From contig NZ_RRYI01000001.1 of NCBI RefSeq assembly GCF_003931565.1, positions 62,001-126,000 of the forward strand: a stretch of 64,000 bases of DNA. Reading direction: 5' to 3'. The position numbers were made by a program, and so were the translations under genes. This DNA comes from Caulobacter sp. 602-1 (GTDB lineage Bacteria > Pseudomonadota > Alphaproteobacteria > Caulobacterales > Caulobacteraceae). Numbering within the stretch: position 1 is the first letter of the stretch; each line of letters begins with the position of its first letter. The notes beneath the pieces were generated by a model, which did no database searches, had not been told where the DNA came from, and worked only from the letters and a program-made list of their open reading frames with translations. This document shows positions 19,576-27,972 of the stretch, piece after piece.

Positions 19576-19678
19576 GAGCATTTCCCGACGAAGTGGATGC
19601 CGGTTCGTCGTCAGAAAATGCGCCAAAACAGAACGCTAGAGCATTTCACCGATCCAGTTGGATCGGAAAATGCTCTAG
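19576..19678. repeat. Intergenic palindromic repeats, two units (GAGCATTT family)
   Basis: Unit 1: GCATTT (19578-19583)/AAATGC (19616-19621) with inner CGACGAA (19586-19592)/TTCGTCG (19604-19610). Unit 2: CTAGAGCATTT (19636-19646)/AAATGCTCTAG (19668-19678) with inner CCGATCC (19649-19655)/GGATCGG (19660-19666). Related units lie beyond the other end of rlmH. They resemble the long intergenic repeats described for Caulobacter. Confidence 0.85.
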
Positions 19679-19680
19679 CC

Positions 19681-20145
19681 CTAATCGCGGTGATAGGGCG
19701 AGCCCGAAAGGATGGTGGCGGCGCGATAGATCTGCTCGGCCAGCATGGCCCGGGCCAGGGCGTGCGGCCAGGTCTGCGGCCCGAAGGCCATGGTCTCGTG
19801 AGCGGCGGCCAGGATCGAGGGATCCAGGCCGTCGGCCCCGCCGATCAGGAACACCACCCGTCGCGCCCCGTCGTCGCGCAGGCGGGCCAGATGATCGGCG
19901 AAGGCGCGGCTCTTCCAGGTCTTGCCATGCTCGTCGCAGGCGATGACGTGGGCGCCGTCGAGGTGCGGACGCAGGACCTCGGCCTCGGCGGCCTTGCCGG
20001 GCTTGCGGGCCTCGACCTCGAGGATCTCGACCGGACCCAGGGCCAGGGCGCGGCCGGAGGCGGTGGCGCGGGACGCATAGTCCACGGCCAATTGCGCCTC
20101 GACCATGCGGCCGAGCTTTCCGACGGTGAGGATGGTGATCTTCAT
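19681..20145 (-). CDS. rlmH: 23S rRNA (pseudouridine1915-N3)-methyltransferase
   Basis: 154 residues, the usual size. A SPOUT-class enzyme that methylates pseudouridine 1915 of 23S rRNA on the 70S ribosome. The SAM-binding knot is visible as FLIGGADGLDP near residue 100 and the C-terminus ends in the conserved SPYHR. Flanked on both sides by palindromic repeats, so its transcript is bracketed by strong hairpins. Downstream of rsfS on the same strand. Confidence 0.96.
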   Translation of the reverse strand: MKITILTVGKLGRMVEAQLAVDYASRATASGRALALGPVEILEVEARKPGKAAEAEVLRPHLDGAHVIACDEHGKTWKSRAFADHLARLRDDGARRVVFLIGGADGLDPSILAAAHETMAFGPQTWPHALARAMLAEQIYRAATILSGSPYHRD

Positions 20146-20157
20146 GAAGGAAGCTCT

Positions 20158-20272
20158 AGAGCCCTTTCCGATCTGATCGCATCAATCAGATCGGATAAAA
20201 AGGGCTCTATTTCAAAAGCTTAGAGCATTTTTCGATCCGATAACCGTTTCACACTTATCGGAAAATGCTCTA
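20158..20272. repeat. Intergenic palindromic repeats, two units, upstream of rlmH
   Basis: Unit 1: AGAGCCCTTT (20158-20167)/AAAGGGCTCT (20199-20208) with inner CCGATCTGAT (20168-20177)/ATCAGATCGG (20185-20194). Unit 2: TAGAGCATTTT (20221-20231)/AAAATGCTCTA (20262-20272) with inner CCGATAA (20237-20243)/TTATCGG (20255-20261). Same family as 19576-19678. Variants with other tips lie at 27898 and 52965. Confidence 0.85.
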
Positions 20273-20312
20273 GGCCGTCACTCAGCGAAGAGCGACGGCC
20301 GAGCACGAGGGA

Positions 20313-20783
20313 TCAATTCGCCGCGGTGCGGTGCGGGGCGTCGACCGCCCAGATCTTCTCGATGTTGTAGAAGCTGCGCACTTCGGGACGGAACAGGTGG
20401 ATGACGACGTCGCCGGCGTCGATCAGCACCCAGTCGCAGTGCGGCAGGCCTTCGACCCGCGCCTTGCCGTAGCCGTTTTCCTTCAGCGCCCGCAGCAGGT
20501 GGTCGGCCAGAGCGCCGACGTGACGGTGCGAACGGCCCGACGCCACGATCAGGCTGTCGGCGACCGAGCTCTTGTCCGCCAAGTCGATGTGGACGATGTC
20601 CTGGGCCTTGTCGTCATCCAGACGTTCGAGGATCAGGCGCTCCAGCGCCTTGAGATCGAGGGGCAGACTCAGGCCCGGGGATTCAGTCGAGGACTCGGCG
20701 CCGGCCGGGCCTTCGTGCGCATTAAGCGCGGGGTCGCTACGCAGCGGATTGCTCCTTATGGGGTCGCTGTGGATAGTCCTCAT
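20313..20783 (-). CDS. rsfS: Ribosomal silencing factor RsfS
   Basis: 156 residues from the ATG at 20781-20783; the frame also stays open to a GTG at 20855. The conserved domain (about 110 residues) binds ribosomal protein uL14 and blocks subunit joining: LILERLDDDKAQDIVHIDL, ADSLIVASGRSHRHV and the HCDWVLIDAGDVVIHLF stretch. The first 45 residues are not conserved and the true start is uncertain, since neither candidate has a strong ribosome binding site. Between nadD and rlmH. Confidence 0.92.
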   Translation of the reverse strand: MRTIHSDPIRSNPLRSDPALNAHEGPAGAESSTESPGLSLPLDLKALERLILERLDDDKAQDIVHIDLADKSSVADSLIVASGRSHRHVGALADHLLRALKENGYGKARVEGLPHCDWVLIDAGDVVIHLFRPEVRSFYNIEKIWAVDAPHRTAAN

Positions 20784-20877
20784 AGCACGGAATTGGGCGA
20801 ACCGTGAGGGGGTGATGGTCGAACGCCGATTCGCCAGTGGCCCTGAGGCGTTCACGCAACGCTCGAAAGCTTGGCTT

Positions 20878-21528
20878 TCAGCCCTTTTGCCGCGCCCGCA
20901 TGGCGGTCGAGGACGCGAAGTTCAGCGGTCCCGTGAGGTAGACCCAGGCCGGCGACTGGGCGTCGGGCAGCTTGGCCGCGGCGCTGGCGGGCCAGCGGGC
21001 GAAGGCGAAGCGGCGGGCGGCCGGCGAGGTGCGGGCTTTCAGCGCGATCCAGGGGCGGGAGATCACGGCCACCGGCACCTCGCGCATGATCTGGGTCCAG
21101 CCCCGCCAGCGATGGAAGGTGGCCAGGCTGTCGGCGCCCATCACCCAGACGAACTTCACGCCGGGATAGCGCGCCCGCAGCACCCGCAGGGTGTCGATCG
21201 TGTATTGCGAGCCCAGCCGCGTCTCGGCGTCGGAAACGATCATGCCCGAGCCGCGCGCCCAGCGGCGGGCGTTCGCCATCCGCTCGGCCACCGGCCGGGT
21301 TTCGTGCGACGACTTCAGCGGGTTCTGCGGCGACACGAGCCAGATGACGCGGTCCAGCTCCAGGCGGCGCATGGCCGTCTCGGCCACGTGGGCATGGCCC
21401 TCGTGCGCCGGGTTGAAGCTGCCGCCGAACAGGCCGACGCGCATGCCCGGCTCCAGATGGAAGCCAAGACGCTGAGCGTTGGGCCGGCCGGCCTCAGGGA
21501 CGAGTCTGGCCGGTCCCGCGAACCACAT
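20878..21528 (-). CDS. nadD: Nicotinate-nucleotide adenylyltransferase
   Basis: 216 residues; converts nicotinate mononucleotide and ATP to deamido-NAD. The nucleotidyltransferase motif [11 protein letters not shown] and the C-terminal SSTAMR (equivalent of ISSTxxR) are present. The ATG at 21526-21528 overlaps the end of proA by 35 nt and has no clear ribosome binding site. An internal ATG at 21442-21444 has GGAG 8 nt upstream and gives a 188-residue protein starting [10 protein letters not shown]. The longer form is kept because LEPGM before this point is, from memory, shared with rhizobial NadD. Confidence 0.93.
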   Translation of the reverse strand: MWFAGPARLVPEAGRPNAQRLGFHLEPGMRVGLFGGSFNPAHEGHAHVAETAMRRLELDRVIWLVSPQNPLKSSHETRPVAERMANARRWARGSGMIVSDAETRLGSQYTIDTLRVLRARYPGVKFVWVMGADSLATFHRWRGWTQIMREVPVAVISRPWIALKARTSPAARRFAFARWPASAAAKLPDAQSPAWVYLTGPLNFASSTAMRARQKG

Positions 21529-22768
21529 ATTTGAACGTCGTCAGTTGCTCGGCCCCAACCGGGCCGCGGGCATGAAGCTTGTCGGTGGCGATGCCGATCT
21601 CGGCCCCGAAGCCGAACTCGCCGCCATCGGCGAACTGGGTCGAGGCGTTGACCAGCACGATGGCGCTGTCGACCTCGGCCACGAAGGCGTCGGCGGCTGA
21701 GGCGTCCTCGGTGACGATCGCGTCGGTATGGCCCGAGCCATGGGCCGCGATGTGCCGCGCGGCGCCGGCCACGCCGTCGACCACGGCCACGGCCAGAATC
21801 GGGGCCAGGTATTCGGTGGTCCAGTCCTCAGGGGTAGCCTTCTTCATCGTAGGTTCGATGGCGCGGGCGGCGGCGTCGCCGCGCAGTTCGCAGCCGGCCC
21901 GGATCAGGGCGTCGGCGATCGGGGGCAGGAGCTTTTCGGCGGCGGCCTTGTCGACCAGCAGGGTCTCGGCCGAGCCGCAGACCGACACCCGCCGCAGCTT
22001 GGCGTTGACGACGATGTCGACGGCCTTCTTCATATCGGCGCCGGCGTGGACGAAGACGTGGTTGAGGCCTTCCAGGTGGCCCAGCACCGGGGCGCGGGCC
22101 TCGGCCTGGACGCGGGCGACCAGGCTCTTGCCGCCGCGCGGGATGATCAGGTCGATGGCCTTGTCCAGACCCGACAGGATGGCGCCGACGGCGGCGCGGT
22201 CCGGGGTTCTGACGATCTGGACGGCGGCGGCGGGAAGGCCAGCGGCCTTCAAACCGCGTTCTATCGAAGCGTGCAGCGCGAGGTTGGAGTGGATGCACTC
22301 CGAACCGCCGCGCAGGATCACCGCGTTGCCCGAGCGCACGCACAGCGCGGCCGCGTCGGCGGTCACGTTCGGGCGGCTTTCATAGATCATGGCGATCACG
22401 CCGATCGGGGTGCGGACGCGGCTGATGTCCAGGCCGTTGGGCTGGGTCCAGCGCGCGGTGGCCACGCCGACCGGATCGGGGATGGCGGCCACGGCCTCGA
22501 CCCCGGCGGCGACGCCCTCGAGGCGCGCCTCGTCCAGGGCCAGGCGGTCCAGCATCGGGCCGGAGACGCCGTTGGCCTCGGCGCGGCCCAGGTCCTTGGC
22601 GTTGGCGGTCAGGATGGCGACGGCGTCCTCGCGGATCGCGGCGGCCATGGCCTGGATGGCGGCGGTGCGCTGCTCTGGCGTGGCGAGGCGAAGCGCATGC
22701 GCGCCCTCGCGAGCCGTCCGGCCCATCCCCGCCATCGTCGCCTGCAAGCTGGCGCCCGCGTCGTCCAT
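21494..22768 (-). CDS. proA: Gamma-glutamyl phosphate reductase
   Basis: 424 residues of the aldehyde dehydrogenase fold; NADPH-dependent second step of proline synthesis. The catalytic cysteine is Cys264 in SVCGSAET. The [14 protein letters not shown] segment and the [11 protein letters not shown] stretch are typical of ProA. First gene of the minus-strand run proA-nadD-rsfS-rlmH-EnvC-like-ctpA. proB is not in the window. Confidence 0.97.
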   Translation of the reverse strand: MDDAGASLQATMAGMGRTAREGAHALRLATPEQRTAAIQAMAAAIREDAVAILTANAKDLGRAEANGVSGPMLDRLALDEARLEGVAAGVEAVAAIPDPVGVATARWTQPNGLDISRVRTPIGVIAMIYESRPNVTADAAALCVRSGNAVILRGGSECIHSNLALHASIERGLKAAGLPAAAVQIVRTPDRAAVGAILSGLDKAIDLIIPRGGKSLVARVQAEARAPVLGHLEGLNHVFVHAGADMKKAVDIVVNAKLRRVSVCGSAETLLVDKAAAEKLLPPIADALIRAGCELRGDAAARAIEPTMKKATPEDWTTEYLAPILAVAVVDGVAGAARHIAAHGSGHTDAIVTEDASAADAFVAEVDSAIVLVNASTQFADGGEFGFGAEIGIATDKLHARGPVGAEQLTTFKYVVRGTGQTRP

Positions 22769-22833
22769 CGTCCCCGTCCTGATCCTGATGGTCCTGGTAA
22801 GTTATGCTCAGGTTGAGGCTTACCTAGGCGCTT

Positions 22834-23223
22834 TCAGGGCAGGATGAAACAAGGTTCGTCTGAAAACGGACGGAGTTTTGTTGGGGCGGTCTCGCTTCGG
22901 GATGGGTCGCCGGCCATCCAGGCCGGTATGTCGCTGGCTGTGTGCAGCACACGCCAGACGTCGATGTGATCCTCGCGGGCAATGTAGAAGACGACATAGG
23001 GATAGCCGCGCAACGGCCAACCGCGCAGGCCGGGCAGGTCGAGTTCGTGGGCGTAGCGGCTCGAGCCGGCGTCCGGTCGTTCGCCGATCAACCGATAGGC
23101 CCGTTCGAGCGCGTCGATGAAGCCGAGTGCGACTTTCCGACTGGCTTCCGCCAGATAGAAATCCAGCGCGTCGTTGATGTCGCGCTCCGCCAGGGCGCGC
23201 GGTATGACGTCCTTGGACTTCAA
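22834..23223 (-). CDS. ParE/RelE-type toxin
   Basis: 129 residues. The ParE-like core (ALAERDINDALDFYLAEAS, ALERAYRLIGERPDAGS, the LRGWPLRGYPYVVFYIA strand pair, VWRVLHTASD) is complete. About 25 C-terminal residues beyond it are unusual for the family. Translation starts with TTG at 23221-23223, which overlaps the antitoxin stop (TTGA), so it depends on translation of the antitoxin. Such toxins usually target DNA gyrase or, in the RelE branch, ribosomal mRNA. Confidence 0.88.
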   Translation of the reverse strand: MKSKDVIPRALAERDINDALDFYLAEASRKVALGFIDALERAYRLIGERPDAGSSRYAHELDLPGLRGWPLRGYPYVVFYIAREDHIDVWRVLHTASDIPAWMAGDPSRSETAPTKLRPFSDEPCFILP

Positions 23224-23453
23224 GAGCGGTCGCGCACCCGCGCCCGAAGCGCGTCGAAGTATTTCGCGTCCGCCTTGGCGCCAGACGGCGTGGCCGCGCC
23301 GTCCAGCAGCAGGGTGCGGAGATGCTGGCGGTCCTGATCCTTGCGGATCAGGTCCCGGACATACTCGCTGCTGGTCCCGTAACCGCGGCCAGAGACTTGT
23401 TCGTCGACAAAGGCCTTCAAGGCGTCCGGCAACGAGATGTTCATCGTGGTCAT
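23220..23453 (-). CDS. ParD-type antitoxin
   Basis: 77 residues. It begins with the ribbon-helix-helix sequence MTTMNISLPDALKAFVDEQV, followed by GYGTSSEYVRDLIRKDQ, the hallmark of ParD antitoxins, and a C-terminal toxin-binding helix. The ATG at 23451-23453 is the natural start of the ribbon-helix-helix; the frame extends further upstream without a plausible start. It would bind its own promoter and neutralise the toxin, whose gene overlaps by 4 nt. Confidence 0.9.
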   Translation of the reverse strand: MTTMNISLPDALKAFVDEQVSGRGYGTSSEYVRDLIRKDQDRQHLRTLLLDGAATPSGAKADAKYFDALRARVRDRS

Positions 23454-23505
23454 GGGATCAGGATGCGGTTCTTGGCAAAAATTGGCAAGGGCCGCGCTTG
23501 ACGTG

Positions 23506-24345
23506 CTACTCCGCGTCCCACGCATAAGCCTTGTCCAGCCAGTCCCCCAGCCGGCCGTCCGGCCGCGCCAGGGCGTGGATCCGGGTCATCTCGTCGTCGG
23601 ACAGGGCGAAGTCGAGGATGTCGAAGTTCTCCTCGATCCGCGCCGGGTTCTTGGTGCGCGGGATGGCGATGATCCCCTGCTGGATGATCCAGCGCAGGGT
23701 GACCTGGCCGGGGGTCTTGCCGTGGGCGCGGCCGATCTCGACCAGCACCGGGTCCTGGGCGACCTTGCCCTGGGCCAGCGGCGACCAGGCCGTGATCGAG
23801 ACGCCCAGCGCGTCGGCCTTGGCCTTCAGGGTCTTGATCGACAGGTAGGGGTGATACTCGACCTGATCGTTGGCGATCGGGGCTTCCGACAGCTTCGCGG
23901 CTTCTTCCAGCAGGGCCGAGGGGAAGTTCGACAGGCCGATGGCGCGGGTCAGGCCCCGCGACTGGACCTCGTTCAGCGCCTTCAGGGTTTCGGCCAGCGG
24001 CGCCTCGGGCTTGGGCCAGTGCAGCAGCAGCAGGTCGACATGGTCGACACCCAGCTTTTCCAGGCTCTTCTCGGCCGAGCGCTGCAGGTCGCCATCGTGG
24101 AACTTGTCGATCCAGACCTTGGTGGTCAGGAAGATCTCGTCGCGCTTGACGCCGCTGTTCCTGATGCCCGCGCCGACGTCGCGCTCGTTGCCATAGATCT
24201 GGGCGGTGTCGATGTGGCGGTAACCGACCGCCAGGGCCTTCTCGACCAGGGGGACGGCCGTGCCGTTCTCCAGCTGCCAGGTGCCGAAGCCGAGGGCGGG
24301 CATCAGGACGTCGCCCGAACGGATGGCGGGAACGAGCTTGGACAT
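23506..24345 (-). CDS. Aldo/keto reductase
   Basis: 279 residues, TIM-barrel NADPH-dependent oxidoreductase. Catalytic tetrad residues are in HIDTAQIYGNE (Asp, Tyr), LTTKVW (Lys) and LLLHWP (His). The C-terminal cofactor segment IPRTKNPARIEENFDI is present. This pattern is the 2,5-diketo-gluconate reductase / DkgB-like branch, which reduces small aldehydes such as methylglyoxal. The ATG at 24343-24345 has AGGAG about 6 nt upstream, so it is preferred to a start 30 nt earlier. Confidence 0.93.
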   Translation of the reverse strand: MSKLVPAIRSGDVLMPALGFGTWQLENGTAVPLVEKALAVGYRHIDTAQIYGNERDVGAGIRNSGVKRDEIFLTTKVWIDKFHDGDLQRSAEKSLEKLGVDHVDLLLLHWPKPEAPLAETLKALNEVQSRGLTRAIGLSNFPSALLEEAAKLSEAPIANDQVEYHPYLSIKTLKAKADALGVSITAWSPLAQGKVAQDPVLVEIGRAHGKTPGQVTLRWIIQQGIIAIPRTKNPARIEENFDILDFALSDDEMTRIHALARPDGRLGDWLDKAYAWDAE

Positions 24346-24463
24346 GGAGAACTCCTGGGAAGACGTCAGGCGCATATAGGCTCTGGCCTGGCCAGCGCCA
24401 CCTTGGCTCGAACGCGCGAGAGGGCGATCAAGACCATGGCGAAGGCTCGCCCGGCGCGGATCC

Positions 24464-24823
24464 TCAAGGCGGGGCCGCCGTCGGATGGGCGTCGTCCCAG
24501 GCCTTCAGCAGCTTCTTGGGCGCGGTCGCGCGCCATTGACGGAGGACCAGTCGCTCAACCGTGCCCGGATGAGCCTGGGCCAGGCGCACCAGGACATAGG
24601 GGTAGTTCCTGAAATGGTCGGTGACATGGAAGACGTCCGGTTCGGCCTCGACCAGCATCTCGCGTTCATCGGACGGCACGGCGGGGCAGACCAGGCTTTC
24701 GCCGTCCTCGAACAGGCGGGTCAGGAACTTGCCGTGCGCCTTCAGGCAGGGCCGGCCATAGGCGGTCCCATCCTCGACCCCGGGCAATTTGAACGCGAAC
24801 GCTCTGACGTCGTCGTAGGTCAT
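24464..24823 (-). CDS. MmcQ/YjbR family protein
   Basis: 119 residues with the family pattern: FKLPGVEDGTAYGRPCLKAHGKF near the N-terminus, a central strand set, and LRQWRATAPKKLLKAW at the C-terminus. The fold is CyaY-like and some members are annotated as DNA-binding, but function is not established. Monocistronic by appearance; divergent from the epimerase-like gene with 34 nt between starts. Confidence 0.82.
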   Translation of the reverse strand: MTYDDVRAFAFKLPGVEDGTAYGRPCLKAHGKFLTRLFEDGESLVCPAVPSDEREMLVEAEPDVFHVTDHFRNYPYVLVRLAQAHPGTVERLVLRQWRATAPKKLLKAWDDAHPTAAPP

Positions 24824-24857
24824 GGGCTCTCTTCCCCAGCGCGACTATATGTGGGGA

Positions 24858-25718
24858 ATGGACGCTGAGAACACCCTGAAGACGCCGGTCCTGGTGCTGG
24901 GCGCGACCAGCCTGATCGGGGGGCACCTGCTGGCGCGGCTGAAGGCCGAGGGGCTGGACCCGACGGCGTTCAGCCGGCGCCCGCCGGCCGAAGAGACCTG
25001 CTGGATCGGCGGCGACCTGAAGGATCCCGACCTGGACGATCGCCTGCCGGTGGCGGCGACGGTGTTCGCGTTGTCGCCCATCTGGCTGCTGCCGCCAGCC
25101 CTGCCGGCGCTCAAGAGCCGGGGCATGGAGCGCCTGATCGCCTTCTCCTCGACCAGCCGCTTCACCAAGGTCGACTCGCCGGACGAGGGCGAGCGAGCGG
25201 TGGCGCGGAGGTTGGCGGAGGCGGAGGCGGCGGTCGAGACCTGGTGCGCCGAGCACGGTGTCGCCTGGACCGTCCTGCGGCCGACCCTGATCTATGACGA
25301 GGGTCACGACGAGAACGTCAGCCGCATCGCCCGCCTGATCCGCCGCTTCCACGTGATGCCGCTGTCGGGCGACGGCGCGGGCCTGCGCCAGCCGGTTCAT
25401 GCCGAGGATCTGGCGGCTGGCGCGCTGGCCGCCGCCCACGCGCCGGCGACGAGGAACCGAGCCTATGACCTGGTGGGCGGCGAGACCGTGACCTACCGCC
25501 TGATGGTCGACCGGATCTTCGAGGGTATGGGCAAGACTCCGCGCAGCCTGCCGATGCCGACCTGGCTGTTTGGCCTGATCATGCGGCTGGCCAAGCCGTT
25601 CTATCCGGGTGCGACGGTGGCCATGGGCGCGCGGATGGGCCAGGACCTGACCTTCGACAGCTCCGCGGCGATGCGGGACTTCGAGTGGAGGCCGAGGGCG
25701 TTCCACCCGCGGTTCTAG
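24858..25718 (+). CDS. NAD(P)-binding Rossmann-fold (NmrA/epimerase-like) protein
   Basis: 286 residues. The dinucleotide site LVLGATSLIGGHLLARL lies at the N-terminus and there is a substrate-side IAFSSTSRF and VLRPTLIYD pair as in extended short-chain dehydrogenases. A C-terminal hydrophobic stretch (LFGLIMRLAKPFYPG) is seen. The usual YxxxK motif is not obvious, as in NmrA-like members. Start options are ATG 24849 and ATG 24858; the second is used because it lies closer to the Rossmann strand. Stops overlap with the convergent gene by 4 nt. Confidence 0.82.
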   Translation: MDAENTLKTPVLVLGATSLIGGHLLARLKAEGLDPTAFSRRPPAEETCWIGGDLKDPDLDDRLPVAATVFALSPIWLLPPALPALKSRGMERLIAFSSTSRFTKVDSPDEGERAVARRLAEAEAAVETWCAEHGVAWTVLRPTLIYDEGHDENVSRIARLIRRFHVMPLSGDGAGLRQPVHAEDLAAGALAAAHAPATRNRAYDLVGGETVTYRLMVDRIFEGMGKTPRSLPMPTWLFGLIMRLAKPFYPGATVAMGARMGQDLTFDSSAAMRDFEWRPRAFHPRF

Positions 25719-26218
25719 TCCGCGTCGGCCAGCACCATGGCGAAGGGCGTCAGGCCGCCGTCGCGTTCGACATAGCCGCTGACCAGCTTGCGATCGGGCG
25801 GCAGGACGCCCAGGTCGATCTCTTCCGTGGGGAACACCACGATGCGGCGGTCGCCGATGCAGACCACCAGCTCATACCCATCCAGCGCCCGGCGCGACAT
25901 GTTCTTGATGTAGGAATAGTACGGCTCGCGCCGCCAGCTGGCGGGCTTGCTGGCGTCGACCACCACGTTCAGGCGCTTGCCGTCGCGGTCGGAATACAGG
26001 ACGAAGCCGGCCTTGTCCGGCCGCCAGGCGTCGCCCAGCCTTTCGGACGTGATCCACAGGCACATGAAGCTCCGGCACGCCTGGGGCCGTCGTTCGTAAT
26101 TGCCGCAGCCGCCGCCCTTCCTGAAGTGCGAGCACCAGACGCCGTCGGCCTTGTTCAGGGCCTCGATGGCCAAAACCTTGCAGCACAGGCCGCAGTCGCC
26201 GCAACTCTTGTCGCCCAT
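25715..26218 (-). CDS. Cysteine-cluster protein (YkgJ-like)
   Basis: 167 residues. The first 60 residues carry eight cysteines in the pattern CGDCGLCC, C-x-H-F, GGGCGNY, QACRSFMC, as in YkgJ-type zinc/iron-chelating proteins. The rest is a beta-rich domain (YYSYIKNMSRRALDGYELVV) with no known activity. Cytoplasmic. Probably binds a metal cluster; partner unknown. Confidence 0.8.
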   Translation of the reverse strand: MGDKSCGDCGLCCKVLAIEALNKADGVWCSHFRKGGGCGNYERRPQACRSFMCLWITSERLGDAWRPDKAGFVLYSDRDGKRLNVVVDASKPASWRREPYYSYIKNMSRRALDGYELVVCIGDRRIVVFPTEEIDLGVLPPDRKLVSGYVERDGGLTPFAMVLADAD

Positions 26219-26296
26219 CCGCTCCTGCCCGAATTGAGCTTGATCGTCAGGAGGCGGACGGTAGCGACACCGTGTGACGGTTTGATGGGGCGGAGG

Positions 26297-26824
26297 CTAT
26301 GCCGGACAGGTCGTCCGGGCCAGGTCGTAGCGGGCGAACGGCGTCTCTTTGGCCCCGCTCTTCATCACGATCGTCCAGGTCAACTTGTCGCCGTCTCGCC
26401 GCCAGCGGTTGACGAAGCTGGCGTCCGGATAGGCGTAGGCGATGTCGAATCCGCCCGGCTGGGCCGCGCCCCGGCCGACGGCGGTGAAGTCGCCGCCGAA
26501 GCTGTCGGACCAGAAGCCAGACACGCCGGTGGGTTCGCCGCCTTTCGGCGCCGCGCCCCGACCGCCGAACACCAGGTGGGCGGCGTAGCGATCCTTGGGA
26601 TCGGCCTTGGCGCGGCTGTCGGCGTCCACAGCCAACATCGTCCCCAGCGCGACGGGTTTGGCGGCGAGGGTGATCTCGACCGCCTTGCCCATGACGTCGC
26701 CTCCGCCGCGCCAGCAGCCTTGCAGCGCGCCAACCTCGGCCGGCACGGGCGCCGGCGGCGGATCTTCCGCCCAAGCGGCTCCGGCCATCGCCGACAGCAA
26801 GATGCTCACGCTCACCAGACGCAT
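26297..26824 (-). CDS. Secreted protein of unknown function
   Basis: 175 residues with a signal peptide (MRLVSVSILLSAMAGAAWA). The mature part begins with a short Pro-rich segment and LQGCWRGGGD, and has a lipocalin-like strand pattern (FDIAYAYPDASFVNRW, DKLTWTIVM) as seen in DUF1579-type periplasmic proteins. It has two cysteines, near the two ends, which could form a disulfide. It starts 3 nt after the VOC-family gene ends, on the same strand. Confidence 0.75.
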   Translation of the reverse strand: MRLVSVSILLSAMAGAAWAEDPPPAPVPAEVGALQGCWRGGGDVMGKAVEITLAAKPVALGTMLAVDADSRAKADPKDRYAAHLVFGGRGAAPKGGEPTGVSGFWSDSFGGDFTAVGRGAAQPGGFDIAYAYPDASFVNRWRRDGDKLTWTIVMKSGAKETPFARYDLARTTCPA

Positions 26825-26827
26825 GGT

Positions 26828-27181
26828 CTACTCGATCCCCGTCGCGCTCCAGACGCCCAGCTCATTGCCGGACGGGTCGGTGAAATGGAAGCGGCGACCG
26901 CCGGGGAAGCTGAAGATCGGGGCGGTGACAACGCCGCCGGCCTTCACCACCTTGTCCAGCATGGCTTCAAGGTCGTGGGCGTAGAGGATCACCAGCGGAC
27001 GGTCGGTCGCGCCCTCCTGCGGCTTGGCGAAGCCGCCATCGGCGCCCTGGCCCTCGAAGGCGACATAGTCGGGGCCGTAGTCGACGAAGCTCCAGCCGAA
27101 GGCGGCCGAATAGAAGCTCTTGGTCGCCGGCAGGTCGCCGCCCGGCCACTCGATATAGTCGATCTTGCCGTCCTCACGCAT
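26828..27181 (-). CDS. VOC-family (glyoxalase-like) protein
   Basis: 117 residues with paired beta-alpha-beta-beta-beta units of the VOC fold: IDYIEWPGGDLPATKSFYSAAFGW and HFTDPSGNELGVW. The Glu near the C-terminus (SGNELGVW) is the usual metal ligand position, but His at the first ligand position is replaced (IDYIEW), so catalysis is uncertain. Similar proteins are often called PhnB or YdcJ-like without known substrate. Confidence 0.85.
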   Translation of the reverse strand: MREDGKIDYIEWPGGDLPATKSFYSAAFGWSFVDYGPDYVAFEGQGADGGFAKPQEGATDRPLVILYAHDLEAMLDKVVKAGGVVTAPIFSFPGGRRFHFTDPSGNELGVWSATGIE

Positions 27182-27227
27182 GGGTGCTCTCCCGAAAACG
27201 ATGTTCTCTAAATGTTCTAGTTCGCCG

Positions 27228-27887
27228 CTAGGGCAGAGTCCAGACGCTCGTGCGCTTCACGGCGAAGTCCTCGAGCTCGCGGGTGGTCTCGACCTGATAC
27301 TCGGCCAGCTTCACCAGGTCGTCCCTGCGGAAATAGGTGCGGCCCGGATCGCCGATCAGCACGCTGGCGCCGCTGGTCCTGCCCTGCCGCAGCCAGTCCA
27401 TCACCGCCTCGGCCATCGGCTTTTCGTAGCAGATGTCGCCGGCCAGCAGGACGTCGGCTTCCGGCGGCGGAGCGTCCAGAAGATTCACATCGGTGAAGGC
27501 GACCACGACGCCATTGGCCTCGGCGTTCAGCCCGACGGCCGCCTCGCAGAAGACGTCGATATCGGCGGCCAGCACGCTGACCGCGCCGGCCTTCATCGCC
27601 GCGATGGCGACGATGCCCGAGCCGGTGGCGAAGTCGATCACGCGCTTGCCGGCGACGGTCTCGGGGTTGTCGAGGATGTAGCGCGCCAGGGCCTGGCCGC
27701 CGGCCCAGGCGAAGGCCCAGAAGGGTGGCGGCAGGCCGATCTCTTCCAGCGCCTCTTCTGTCAGCTTCCAGATCGGCGTGATCTCGTCGGCCAGGTGAAG
27801 CGACAGTTCCGGCGCGTGTGGCGTCGGCTGGAAGCGGGTGTTGTCGCGGATGAAGGCCCGGCGGCCTTCCAGGGTCTGGACGATCAT
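27228..27887 (-). CDS. METTL20/ETF-beta-type lysine methyltransferase homologue
   Basis: 219 residues of the seven-strand class I methyltransferase type. SAM motif I is VIDFATGSGIVAIAA and the post-motif is LAADID; the GDICYE segment takes the place of the D-x-Y motif of the lysine methyltransferases. The N-terminal TPIWKLTEEALEEIGLPPPFWAFAWAGGQAL matches the METTL20 group, whose bacterial member methylates the beta subunit of electron transfer flavoprotein. The etf genes are not in the window. Assignment rests on remembered family features. Confidence 0.75.
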   Translation of the reverse strand: MIVQTLEGRRAFIRDNTRFQPTPHAPELSLHLADEITPIWKLTEEALEEIGLPPPFWAFAWAGGQALARYILDNPETVAGKRVIDFATGSGIVAIAAMKAGAVSVLAADIDVFCEAAVGLNAEANGVVVAFTDVNLLDAPPPEADVLLAGDICYEKPMAEAVMDWLRQGRTSGASVLIGDPGRTYFRRDDLVKLAEYQVETTRELEDFAVKRTSVWTLP

Positions 27888-27897
27888 GCCGGCCTTA

Positions 27898-27946
27898 GAG
27901 CCTGTCCGGTTCAGATGTGAAACAGCGGAAACGGAAAAACAGGCTC
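27898..27946. repeat. Intergenic palindrome, GAGCCTGT type
   Basis: GAGCCTGT (27898-27905) pairs with ACAGGCTC (27939-27946); inner CCGGTTC and GAAACGG pair with one mismatch, and TTCA/TGAA forms the tip. It resembles the rlmH-flanking repeats in layout. Lies between the methyltransferase start and the desaturase stop. Confidence 0.6.
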
Positions 27947-27972
27947 GCCGACGAACAAGAGCGCGCCCCAGG

